NCBI GenBank assembly: GCA_002402245.1
Contig: NVVP01000004.1
Location: 5,930 to 11,067 of the forward strand
Source: Gammaproteobacteria bacterium
GTDB lineage: Bacteria; Pseudomonadota; Gammaproteobacteria; Nitrosococcales; Methylophagaceae
Direction of reading: 5' to 3'
DNA length: 5,138 bases
A program made the translations under genes and the position numbers. How positions within the stretch are numbered: position 1 is the first letter of the stretch; the number at the start of each line of letters is the position of its first letter. Positions 1 to 5,138 of the stretch are shown one piece after another. The notes beneath the pieces were generated by a model that worked only from the letters and a program-made list of their open reading frames with translations, had not been told where the DNA came from and made no database searches.

Positions 1-1076
1 CCTGTTAATACATTTAATACGGCTTGAGTACCGACAATTTGTGATGTTGGCGTCACTAGTGCAATAAAGCCTAGGTCTTCACGTACACGAGGAATTTCAG
101 CTAATACTTCATCAAAACGATCAGCCGCACCTTGTTCACGTAATTGGCTTTCCATATTGGTTAACATGCCGCCCGGTACTTGTGCGGTCAGGATTCGCGC
201 ATCAATACCACGCAGTGAACCTTCCCATGGTGCATATTTTTTACGCACATCACGGAAGTAAGCTGCTACTTCTGCCAGTAGTTCGACGTTTAAGCCTGTG
301 TCATGTTCGGTGCCATCAAAAATAGAGACGATAGTTTCTGTCGGTGAATGGCCATAAGTCATCGACATAGATGATATAGCGGTATCGACATTATCAATAC
401 CTGCTTCAACACACTTCATAATAGTGGCGGTAGATAAACCCGTTGTAGCATGAGATTGCATATGAATAGGAATATCAATCGTTTGTTTAAGGCGAGTGAC
501 TAGCTCAAATGCGGTATACGGATTAAGTAAGCCGGCCATATCTTTAATACACAGAGAATGCGCGCCCATATCTTCGATACGTTTAGCTAAGTCTAGCCAT
601 AGATCAAGGTTGTGAGCAGGGCTAAGTGTGTATGAAATAGTACCTTGCGCATGGCGGTCATTTTCTTTAACTGCTTTAATCGCAACTTCAAGGTTACGAG
701 GATCATTCATCGCATCAAATACGCGGAATACATCAACACCATTAATTGCTGCACGTTCAACAAATTTTCGTACTACATCATCAGCATAGTGGCGGTAGCC
801 TAATAAATTCTGGCCACGTAGTAACATTTGTTGTGGTGTATTTGGCATTGCTTCTTTTAAACTACGAATGCGATGCCAAGGATCTTCACCTAAATAGCGA
901 ATACAAGAATCAAAAGTAGCGCCACCCCATGTTTCAACTGACCAATAACCTACTTGATCTAGCTTTGGAGCAATAGGTAGCATGTCGTCAAGACGTAAAC
1001 GAGTAGCGAAAAGTGATTGATGTGCGTCACGTAAGACGACATCTGTTATACCTAGGGTTGGTTTAGATTCGGTCAT
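1..1076 (-). CDS. oadA: Oxaloacetate decarboxylase alpha subunit, N-terminal 358 residues (partial)
   Basis: This is the soluble carboxyltransferase subunit of the sodium-pumping oxaloacetate decarboxylase, which converts oxaloacetate to pyruvate and CO2. It passes the carboxyl group to biotin so that the membrane beta subunit can export Na+. The reading frame is open from the ATG at 1076-1074 to the left edge, so the rest of the conserved carboxylase domain and the biotin domain lie outside the window. Visible motifs are TDVVLRDAHQS (Asp17, metal ligand), RGQNLLGYRHYADD, VFRVFDAMND, SLCIKDMAG (Lys178, active-site lysine), SHATTG (His209) and DTAISSMSMTYGHSPTE. The stretch PGGMLTNMESQL near residue 320 starts to match the PYC/OADA conserved region. 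The start is supported by AAAGG six bases upstream. The gene lies 52 bases after oadG on the same strand, in the usual G-A-(B) order. One oddity is that residue 207, normally a metal-ligand histidine, is glutamine. Confidence 0.95.
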   Translation of the reverse strand, partial: MTESKPTLGITDVVLRDAHQSLFATRLRLDDMLPIAPKLDQVGYWSVETWGGATFDSCIRYLGEDPWHRIRSLKEAMPNTPQQMLLRGQNLLGYRHYADDVVRKFVERAAINGVDVFRVFDAMNDPRNLEVAIKAVKENDRHAQGTISYTLSPAHNLDLWLDLAKRIEDMGAHSLCIKDMAGLLNPYTAFELVTRLKQTIDIPIHMQSHATTGLSTATIMKCVEAGIDNVDTAISSMSMTYGHSPTETIVSIFDGTEHDTGLNVELLAEVAAYFRDVRKKYAPWEGSLRGIDARILTAQVPGGMLTNMESQLREQGAADRFDEVLAEIPRVREDLGFIALVTPTSQIVGTQAVLNVLT

Positions 1077-1128
1077 AAATGGCCTTTAGGTGTTAAATGT
1101 GATTGTAATGATTTATTCAAGCGTGGGT

Positions 1129-1401
1129 TCATTTAGAACGATACTTGTGAACAGCGGCCGTAATGACTGATATAAGAGTTTTATCTTCAACTTTCGTTGC
1201 AACTGGGCCGTGCGGAGGAATAAATACTGCAGGAGAGGGCACACCATCTTCAGGAATAGCGCCTATGTTTTTCTCGATTTTGGTTATAACCCATGACATA
1301 AATGATGTCACGATAACCAACAGCGTTAAAAATAAGAATACAAAGCCCATACCAAATAGCATTAGGTCGATACCATCATTCAATAAGTTAGATGAGTCCA
1401 T
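1129..1401 (-). CDS. oadG: Oxaloacetate decarboxylase gamma subunit
   Basis: This is the small membrane-anchored subunit that holds the sodium-pump complex together, bridging the soluble alpha subunit and the membrane beta subunit. The 90-residue protein has the family layout. A short polar N-terminus is followed by one strongly hydrophobic segment at about residues 12-39, then a basic/acidic turn (KIEKN). A proline-rich linker covers residues 50-66, and the C-terminal stretch ITAAVHKYRSK has His85 near the end. In characterised gamma subunits a C-terminal histidine region is linked to zinc binding, and only one such His is present here. The start ATG is preceded by AGAGG about ten bases upstream. 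It is the first gene of the leftward operon, with oadA following after 52 bases. Overlapping plus-strand open frames are shadows. The call rests on the architecture, the C-terminal motif and the adjacent oadA. Confidence 0.93.
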   Translation of the reverse strand: MDSSNLLNDGIDLMLFGMGFVFLFLTLLVIVTSFMSWVITKIEKNIGAIPEDGVPSPAVFIPPHGPVATKVEDKTLISVITAAVHKYRSK

Positions 1402-1436
1402 CTATACTTTACCTCTACAACAATTAACAATTTTAA

Positions 1437-1461
1437 GGCATTAATTCAATAACTTAATGCC
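1437..1461 (-). promoter_or_regulatory. Stem-loop in the oadG leader
   Basis: GGCATTAA at 1437-1444 and TTAATGCC at 1454-1461 are perfect 8-base inverted repeats with a 9-base loop. The element lies between the proposed oadG -10 box and the oadG Shine-Dalgarno, so it would form a hairpin in the 5' untranslated mRNA. On the minus strand it is followed by TTAAAATT, which is too poor in uninterrupted U to be a convincing terminator. It could instead be an operator, since GGCATTA occurs again at 1497-1503. The structure is seen directly; its role is inferred. Confidence 0.5.
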
Positions 1462-1473
1462 ACAAGACCGCCC

Positions 1474-1482
1474 ATTATATCA
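1474..1482 (-). promoter_or_regulatory. Extended -10 promoter for oadG-oadA
   Basis: Read on the minus strand, 1482-1474 is TGATATAAT. That is a perfect TATAAT -10 hexamer with the TGn extension of sigma-70 extended -10 promoters. Seventeen bases further upstream (1502-1497) the -35 position reads AATGCC, which does not match TTGACA and coincides with a GGCATTA motif. Transcription would start around 1467, giving a leader of about 65 bases that includes the stem-loop at 1437-1461. A poor -35 with a motif copy on top of it suggests regulated initiation, but no regulator is identified. Confidence 0.55.
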
Positions 1483-1550
1483 CCTATGAGAAATAAGGCA
1501 TTATTCTGCAGTGTTAAAAGTAGCTTGTACGGCTTATAAAACGAATAATA

Positions 1551-1565
1551 TTCTAAATTTTAGAA
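1551..1565. promoter_or_regulatory. Short perfect dyad in the divergent promoter region
   Basis: TTCTAAA (1551-1557) and TTTAGAA (1559-1565) are perfect inverted repeats around a single central base. The element lies about 45 bases upstream of the -10 box proposed for the RNase J gene and well upstream of the oadG promoter. That is a reasonable place for a regulator site or an A+T-rich upstream element. The surrounding sequence is very A+T-rich, so short dyads can arise by chance. No regulator is recognised. Confidence 0.3.
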
Positions 1566-1608
1566 GAAAATAAAAAATTATAATTCTTCGATGTTATTAC
1601 ATTTTTAT

Positions 1609-1617
1609 TGGCATAAT
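1609..1617 (+). promoter_or_regulatory. Extended -10 promoter for the RNase J gene
   Basis: TGGCATAAT at 1609-1617 combines a TGn extension with CATAAT, five of six matches to the sigma-70 -10 consensus. The -35 region near 1588-1593 (TCGATG) is weak, as is common for extended -10 promoters. Transcription would start near 1624, leaving a leader of about 28 bases before the ATG at 1653. That leader contains the Shine-Dalgarno AAGGA at 1643-1647. A perfect TATAAT also occurs at 1579-1584, but without a good -35 or a TG extension. Confidence 0.5.
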
Positions 1618-1652
1618 ACAGCCTGTTTTTATTTTACGGATTAAGGATTGAT

Positions 1653-3029
1653 ATGACGCCTGATGCAGAAGATCTCTGGTTTTTACCCTTGGGTGGAACA
1701 GGTGAAATAGGCATGAATATGAATCTTTATGGCCATGATGGAGAATGGTTAATGGTTGATTGCGGCGTTATTTTTGATAAAAATACCGATGTTGATGGTC
1801 AAGCATTAACCATTCAGCGTCCTCATATTCAAATGGCGGATCCTCAATTTATTGCTGAAAGGCGCGAACAGTTAGTAGGTTTAGTGATTACCCACGCGCA
1901 TGAAGACCATATCGGTGCAGTGCCTTATCTTTGGCAACAGTTACGTTGTCCCATCTATACAACCGCATTTACAGCGGAAATATTACGTCGAAAATTAGTA
2001 GAAGTGGGTTTGCAAAAGAAAGTTAAAGTGATAGTCGTTGAGGCTAATGCGCAGCAAGATATTGGTGTATTCAATGTAAAATGGATTGCACTGACTCATT
2101 CTATTCCAGAGCCTTATGGTTTGAAAATTACCACGGCGGCAGGTTCCGTTTTTCATACTGCGGATTGGAAATTAGATCCGCAACCTTTATTAGGGCCTAC
2201 GTATAAAGAACAGGATTATAAAGCCTTAGCGGATTGTGATATTGATGCCATGGTATGTGACTCAACTAATGCAGATGTACCAGGTTGGTCTGAGTCAGAA
2301 GCCAGTTTACATAAAGGCCTAAAACAGCATATTGAAGCTGCTAAAGGTCGAGTTATTGTGACTTGCTTTGGTAGCAATCTTGCTCGATTACATACTATTG
2401 CAGAAATATCTAAACAGACTAATCGACACCTAGGTTTATTAGGCCGATCATTAATAAATATGATGTCCGCGGCTAAAAAAACAGGCTTATGGACATCAGT
2501 TGAAACGAGTGTTGACCCTACGCATTTAGGCTATTTACCAGCACATACGGTATTAATTGTAGCCACAGGAAGCCAAGGAGAGCCGCGCACAGCGTTAAAT
2601 AGACTAAGTAGTAATAGTTTTCGTGATATGCAGCTTGAGCCGGGAGATACGGTTATTTTTAGTTCTAAAATGATCCCTGGCAATGAACTCGCTATAAACA
2701 CCATGATTGAGCGTTTGAAAGCGATGAAGGTTACGGTGATTACGGCCGATGATAGTAAATTATCGATTCATGCCTCCGGCCATCCTGCTAGTGATGAGTT
2801 AAAGGCTATGTATAGCTGGGTTAAACCTAAATGTGCAATACCTGTTCATGGAGAATTGCATCATTTAAAAGCCAATGCAGGCATTGCTAAATCTCAAGGT
2901 GTGAGTCGACAATTGTTAGGACAAAATGGCGATATCTATTTTATTGCGCCGGTAACAGGAATTCGTCGAAAAGCAGTAAAAACAGGCCGTTTAGGTATTG
3001 ATGAAAAAAGGAGATTAGTGAAAATATAA
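1653..3029 (+). CDS. rnj: Ribonuclease J-family beta-CASP metallo-beta-lactamase, short form
   Basis: This is a cytoplasmic zinc-dependent nuclease of the RNase J family; characterised members act as 5'-3' exoribonucleases and endonucleases on mRNA and rRNA precursors. The opening LPLGGTGEIGMN is the family signature. Metallo-beta-lactamase motifs are Asp36 (VDCG), HAHEDH at 81-86, His149 (LTHSIPE) and Asp171 (HTADWKLD). Beta-CASP motifs follow: CDSTNAD at 202-208, FGSNLARLH, ATGSQGEP, SGH at 375-377 and PVHGE at 397-401. All catalytic positions are therefore present. At 458 residues it ends soon after the second lactamase half and lacks the roughly 100-residue C-terminal domain of Bacillus-type enzymes; many proteobacterial homologues are similarly short. 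The ATG is preceded by AAGGA with five-base spacing. It is divergent from oadG and appears to be transcribed alone. Substrate is not shown by the sequence. Confidence 0.92.
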   Translation: MTPDAEDLWFLPLGGTGEIGMNMNLYGHDGEWLMVDCGVIFDKNTDVDGQALTIQRPHIQMADPQFIAERREQLVGLVITHAHEDHIGAVPYLWQQLRCPIYTTAFTAEILRRKLVEVGLQKKVKVIVVEANAQQDIGVFNVKWIALTHSIPEPYGLKITTAAGSVFHTADWKLDPQPLLGPTYKEQDYKALADCDIDAMVCDSTNADVPGWSESEASLHKGLKQHIEAAKGRVIVTCFGSNLARLHTIAEISKQTNRHLGLLGRSLINMMSAAKKTGLWTSVETSVDPTHLGYLPAHTVLIVATGSQGEPRTALNRLSSNSFRDMQLEPGDTVIFSSKMIPGNELAINTMIERLKAMKVTVITADDSKLSIHASGHPASDELKAMYSWVKPKCAIPVHGELHHLKANAGIAKSQGVSRQLLGQNGDIYFIAPVTGIRRKAVKTGRLGIDEKRRLVKI

Positions 3030-3066
3030 GTGTTGTAATACCCGTAGAATAATTGCGCTTTTTTTT
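3028..3066 (+). terminator. Possible weak terminator after the RNase J gene
   Basis: Eight consecutive T (3059-3066), soon followed by another run of five, lie about 30 bases past the stop codon. Bases 3028-3036 can pair with 3052-3060, but four of the nine pairs are G-U or equivalent and one internal mismatch remains, so the hairpin is weak. The T tract is the stronger part of the evidence. The stem would overlap the last bases of the TAA stop. A better hairpin lies downstream at 3169-3200, which may be the real end of the transcript. Confidence 0.3.
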
Positions 3067-3168
3067 GATTTTTACCCAAGTCGTTTAGGGAATACGTTGA
3101 TTTAATAGCTTTTTTCAAAATGGACATGTTATTAGTCATTATCTTCTTATAATGGGCCTTAACAGCTA

Positions 3169-3200
3169 AAAGTGAGGCGGACTATAGTCTATCTCACTTT
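3169..3200. terminator. Imperfect 32-base dyad, probable hairpin terminator or operator
   Basis: AAAGTGAG (3169-3176) and CTCACTTT (3193-3200) are perfect 8-base inverted repeats. Between them is a second perfect palindrome, GACTATAGTC (3180-3189), on the same axis. As RNA the whole element folds into a stem of 14 positions with two G-U pairs, one C-A mismatch and a UAUA loop, followed by UUUAAUU. This fits a rho-independent terminator for the upstream gene, although the U tract is short. The exact central palindrome would equally suit a dimeric regulator site, and a dispersed chromosomal repeat cannot be excluded. Confidence 0.5.
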
Positions 3201-3229
3201 AATTACCGACCACCATGTACTGAGGATGC

Positions 3230-3308
3230 TTGACAAAATATTTAGTTAAGGTCTAGTTTATTGACAAAAAATATGATTTAACTTGAGAAACAAAGGACTT
3301 AACTTAAG
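3230..3308 (+). promoter_or_regulatory. Repeat-rich promoter/operator region of the ThDP-enzyme operon
   Basis: Two TTGACAAAA elements start at 3230 and 3261, 31 bases apart, and each begins with a perfect sigma-70 -35 hexamer. Downstream, TTAACTTGAG (3278-3287) and TTAACTTAAG (3299-3308) are direct repeats 21 bases apart. A third, inverted, near-copy TTTAGTTAAG lies at 3241-3250. Neither -35 hexamer has a good -10 at standard spacing: the first has TCTAGT at 3252-3257, and a good TATGAT at 3272-3277 has no -35 at the right distance. The exact promoter is therefore unresolved. Spacings near whole helical turns suggest operator sites. Confidence 0.4.
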
Positions 3309-3364
3309 CCCGCTAAAAATTTAACGTTTGATGAAATAGTAATGTTGTTTATCTTTTGGAATAT

Positions 3365-3369
3365 AAGGA
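3365..3369 (+). promoter_or_regulatory. Ribosome binding site that sets the ThDP-enzyme start at 3380
   Basis: AAGGA at 3365-3369 is ten bases ahead of the ATG at 3380. The same frame is open upstream to a TTG at 3356, but that codon has no Shine-Dalgarno before it and would place AAGGA inside the coding sequence. The ATG start also aligns with the usual N-terminus of the family, where the protein begins a few residues before the first helix. Confidence 0.75.
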
Positions 3370-3379
3370 AGCCATAGTA

Positions 3380-5020
3380 ATGAAAACATCGGATTTATTT
3401 GTTAAAGCATTAGAAAATGAAGGGGTCGAATATATTTTCGGTATCCCCGGCGAAGAAAATCTTGATTTTTTAGATTCATTACAAGGTTCCTCAATTAAAC
3501 TTATTTTAACCCGGCATGAGCAAGGTGCCGGCTTTATGGCTGCCACTTATGGTCGGCTAACAGGCAAGCCGGGAGTGTGCTTAGCGACGCTAGGTCCTGG
3601 TGCAACTAACTTTATTACCCCCGCAGCCTATGCCCAATTAGGTGGCATGCCGATGTTGATGATCACCGGCCAAAAACCAATTAAATCAAGCAAGCAAGGT
3701 CAATTTCAGATTGTTGATATTGTCACTATGATGCGGCCGATTACAAAGTTCACCAAACAGGTTGTTCATGGTGGCACTATTTCAGCTTTAGTCCGTGAAT
3801 CATTTCGTATTGCAATGGAAGAGCGTCCAGGAGCTGTTCACCTTGAGCTACCAGAAGATATTGCTGCTGAAGATGCTGAAGAATACCTTTATAAAGTAGC
3901 ACCAACACGCCGACCTGATGCTGATGAGTTGGCGATTAACAATGCCGTTAAAATGATTCAACAAGCTAAAAGGCCCTTACTTTTAATTGGTGCGGGTGCT
4001 AATAGAAAACGTTCAAGTCGTGCTTTGACTGAGTTTATCAATAAAACAGGTATTCCATTTTTCAATACACAAATGGGCAAAGGTGTGATTGATGAACGGC
4101 ATAATGCGTATTTAGGCACGGCGGCATTATCTGATCATGACTTCCTTCATTGTGCGATTGATCGTGCTGATTTAGTCATTAATGTAGGCCATGATGTAAT
4201 TGAAAAGCCCCCCTTCTTTATGAGTGATGGTGGACCAAAAGTAATTCACGTGAACTTCTCACCAGCGCAGATTGATGCGGTTTATTTTCCGCAATTAGAT
4301 GTGGTGGGTGATATAGCGACTTCAGTCACTAAATTCACTGCTGAACTAGTGCCTGAAGAACATTGGGACTTTGATTATTTTTATCGAGTAAAAGACGAGG
4401 TTAAATCTCGCTTATCTAAATACAGTAAAGATGAGCGTTTTCCACTATTACCGCAAAGTGCAGTTGATGTTATTCGTGAAGAGCTGGATGAAGACGGTAT
4501 TGTTACCTTGGATAACGGTGTTTATAAAGTGTGGTTTGCTCGGAACTACCTCTGTTACCAAAATAACTCTTTGTTGTTAGATAATGCCTTAGCCACCATG
4601 GGGGCGGGTTTACCATCGGCTATGTTAGCGAAGCTGATTAATCCTGATAAGAAAGTCATCAGTGTATGTGGTGACGGTGGCTTTATGATGAATTCACAGG
4701 AAATGGAAACCGCGGTACGCATCGGGCTAGATCTGGTTGTTATTATTTTAAATGATAATGCTTATGGCATGATTAAGTGGAAACAAGAAGGAATGGGCTT
4801 TAATAACTTTGGTTTAGATTATAATAACCCTGACTTTGTGAAGTATGCTGAAAGTTATGGTGCAAAAGGCTATCGACCTGAAAGCCATGCAGAGTTTAAA
4901 TCAATCTTAAATGAAGCCTTAGAGTCTAAAGGCGTTCATTTAATTGAATTAGCAGTGGATTATTCATTAAATCACTCAATATTGAATGAAGGTCTAAAAG
5001 AAAAGATCTGCATTTTATAA
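3380..5020 (+). CDS. ThDP-dependent acetolactate synthase-family enzyme, large/catalytic subunit
   Basis: This enzyme of 546 residues belongs to the thiamine-diphosphate acetolactate synthase family, which joins two pyruvates (or a related 2-oxoacid pair) to form acetolactate and CO2 in the cytoplasm. The N-terminal domain (1 to about 170) has FGIPGEEN, the catalytic glutamate Glu47 in TRHEQ, TLGPGATN and the QFQ motif at 108-110. The central domain starts near 185. The C-terminal domain (from about 375) has the ThDP/Mg2+ motif GDGG at 431-434 ending with NDNAYG at 458-463. The stretch KYAESYGAKG and the VDYS near the C-terminus resemble catabolic AlsS-type enzymes. No regulatory subunit gene follows; an aldehyde dehydrogenase-like gene starts 14 bases later. 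Lys468 occupies the position that is Gln in catabolic ALS and Trp in biosynthetic AHAS, by eye alignment. Substrate could therefore differ, and a 2-oxoacid decarboxylase is an alternative. Confidence 0.8.
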   Translation: MKTSDLFVKALENEGVEYIFGIPGEENLDFLDSLQGSSIKLILTRHEQGAGFMAATYGRLTGKPGVCLATLGPGATNFITPAAYAQLGGMPMLMITGQKPIKSSKQGQFQIVDIVTMMRPITKFTKQVVHGGTISALVRESFRIAMEERPGAVHLELPEDIAAEDAEEYLYKVAPTRRPDADELAINNAVKMIQQAKRPLLLIGAGANRKRSSRALTEFINKTGIPFFNTQMGKGVIDERHNAYLGTAALSDHDFLHCAIDRADLVINVGHDVIEKPPFFMSDGGPKVIHVNFSPAQIDAVYFPQLDVVGDIATSVTKFTAELVPEEHWDFDYFYRVKDEVKSRLSKYSKDERFPLLPQSAVDVIREELDEDGIVTLDNGVYKVWFARNYLCYQNNSLLLDNALATMGAGLPSAMLAKLINPDKKVISVCGDGGFMMNSQEMETAVRIGLDLVVIILNDNAYGMIKWKQEGMGFNNFGLDYNNPDFVKYAESYGAKGYRPESHAEFKSILNEALESKGVHLIELAVDYSLNHSILNEGLKEKICIL

Positions 5021-5025
5021 ATAAC

Positions 5026-5031
5026 AAGGAG
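5026..5031 (+). promoter_or_regulatory. Ribosome binding site of the downstream dehydrogenase gene
   Basis: AAGGAG at 5026-5031 lies only three bases before the ATG at 5035 but nine bases before the in-frame GTG at 5041. The spacing favours GTG as the true start, while codon preference favours ATG. The difference is two residues. The site lies entirely in the short gap after the upstream stop, as expected inside an operon. Confidence 0.65.
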
Positions 5032-5034
5032 AGT

Positions 5035-5138
5035 ATGCGCGTGTCCACTCAACATTATCCTTTGATGATTGCAGGTTTAACTAAAAAAAGTGATCAAAAC
5101 CTAGATGTATTAGCGCCTTTTGATGGGCAGCTACTTGG
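5035..5138 (+). CDS. Aldehyde dehydrogenase-like protein, first 34 residues (partial)
   Basis: The frame is open from ATG at 5035 to the right edge and encodes only the beginning of the protein. The pattern YPLMIAG, about a dozen variable residues, then LDVLAPFDGQLLG matches the N-terminus of NAD(P)-dependent aldehyde dehydrogenases, which usually read YPLYIDGEW followed by a (N/A)P(Y/F)DG turn. The catalytic cysteine, glutamate and cofactor motifs are outside the window, so activity cannot be judged. It starts 14 bases after the ThDP enzyme stop with a strong Shine-Dalgarno, implying cotranscription. If correct, it may oxidise an aldehyde made by, or related to, the upstream enzyme's product. 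An alternative GTG start at 5041 has better ribosome-site spacing. Confidence 0.65.
   Translation, partial: MRVSTQHYPLMIAGLTKKSDQNLDVLAPFDGQLL

Larger units (their letters stand above)
3030..3379. other. 350-base non-coding region between the RNase J and ThDP-enzyme genes
   Basis: No convincing gene lies here. In order it holds a T-rich tract just past the RNase J stop, a long imperfect hairpin at 3169-3200, and two tandem TTGACAAAA elements at 3230 and 3261. These are followed by two TTAACTTRAG repeats at 3278 and 3299 and the Shine-Dalgarno for the next gene at 3365-3369. The only small frames are a few codons long and lack ribosome binding sites. The region appears to end one transcription unit and start another, so the ThDP enzyme gene probably has its own promoter. 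Confidence 0.7.

Noticed and set aside
1163..1444. Plus-strand 93-residue open frame opposite oadG
   Set aside because: It is antisense to a well-supported oadG, has no recognisable motif, and no Shine-Dalgarno suited to its start was identified.
2936..3139. Minus-strand 67-residue open frame overlapping the end of the RNase J gene
   Set aside because: About half is antisense to the conserved RNase J coding region, the remainder reads through the T-rich terminator-like tract, and no family resemblance is seen.
3261..3289. TTGACA at 3261-3266 as the -35 of a standard promoter
   Set aside because: At 16-18 base spacing the -10 position reads TTGAGA, TGAGAA or GAGAAA, none close to TATAAT, so it is kept only as part of the repeat cluster.
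3342..3377. 11-codon frame (MLFIFWNIRKP) ending two bases before the ThDP enzyme start, considered as a leader peptide
   Set aside because: It has no ribosome binding site, no run of regulatory codons and no attenuator-like alternative hairpins; it is probably chance.
3356..3379. Eight-codon N-terminal extension of the ThDP enzyme from a TTG codon
   Set aside because: There is no Shine-Dalgarno before the TTG, while the ATG at 3380 has AAGGA ten bases upstream and fits the family N-terminus.
3349..3546. Minus-strand 65-residue open frame opposite the start of the ThDP enzyme
   Set aside because: It is a shadow of the conserved N-terminal domain on the other strand.

Overview
The window looks like chromosomal DNA from a marine-type gammaproteobacterium (Shewanella, Moritella, Psychromonas or Vibrionaceae-like). 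This rests on an A+T-rich composition, an oad-type sodium-pump operon whose proteins read like those of that group, and compact intergenic regions with clear Shine-Dalgarno sites. The genus cannot be fixed from the sequence alone.

Left third, minus strand: the start of an oxaloacetate decarboxylase sodium-pump operon, with oadG (1129-1401) followed by oadA (1076 down to the left edge, C-terminus outside the window). The third subunit, oadB, would be expected beyond position 1. The 251-base region 1402-1652 is a divergent promoter region. It holds an extended -10 box for oadG, an extended -10 box for the rightward gene, a stem-loop in the oadG leader, three GGCATTA motifs and a separate short dyad.

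Middle, plus strand: a complete 458-residue ribonuclease J-family protein (1653-3029) of the beta-CASP metallo-beta-lactamase type. All catalytic motifs are visible, but the protein is about 100 residues shorter than the classical Firmicutes enzymes. RNase J is not part of the standard E. coli-type RNA decay machinery, so its presence here is notable.

Right part, plus strand: after a 350-base non-coding stretch with two terminator-like structures and a cluster of short repeats, a thiamine-diphosphate enzyme of the acetolactate synthase family (3380-5020) is followed 14 bases later by the start of an aldehyde dehydrogenase-like gene (5035 to the right edge). The tight spacing suggests one operon. 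No small regulatory subunit gene is visible, so a catabolic acetolactate synthase or a 2-oxoacid decarboxylase feeding the dehydrogenase is more likely than a branched-chain amino acid biosynthetic enzyme.

The oad operon and the ThDP enzyme both touch pyruvate metabolism, but they are separate, oppositely oriented transcription units and nothing shows they form one system. No mobile element, CRISPR array, tRNA or rRNA was seen.
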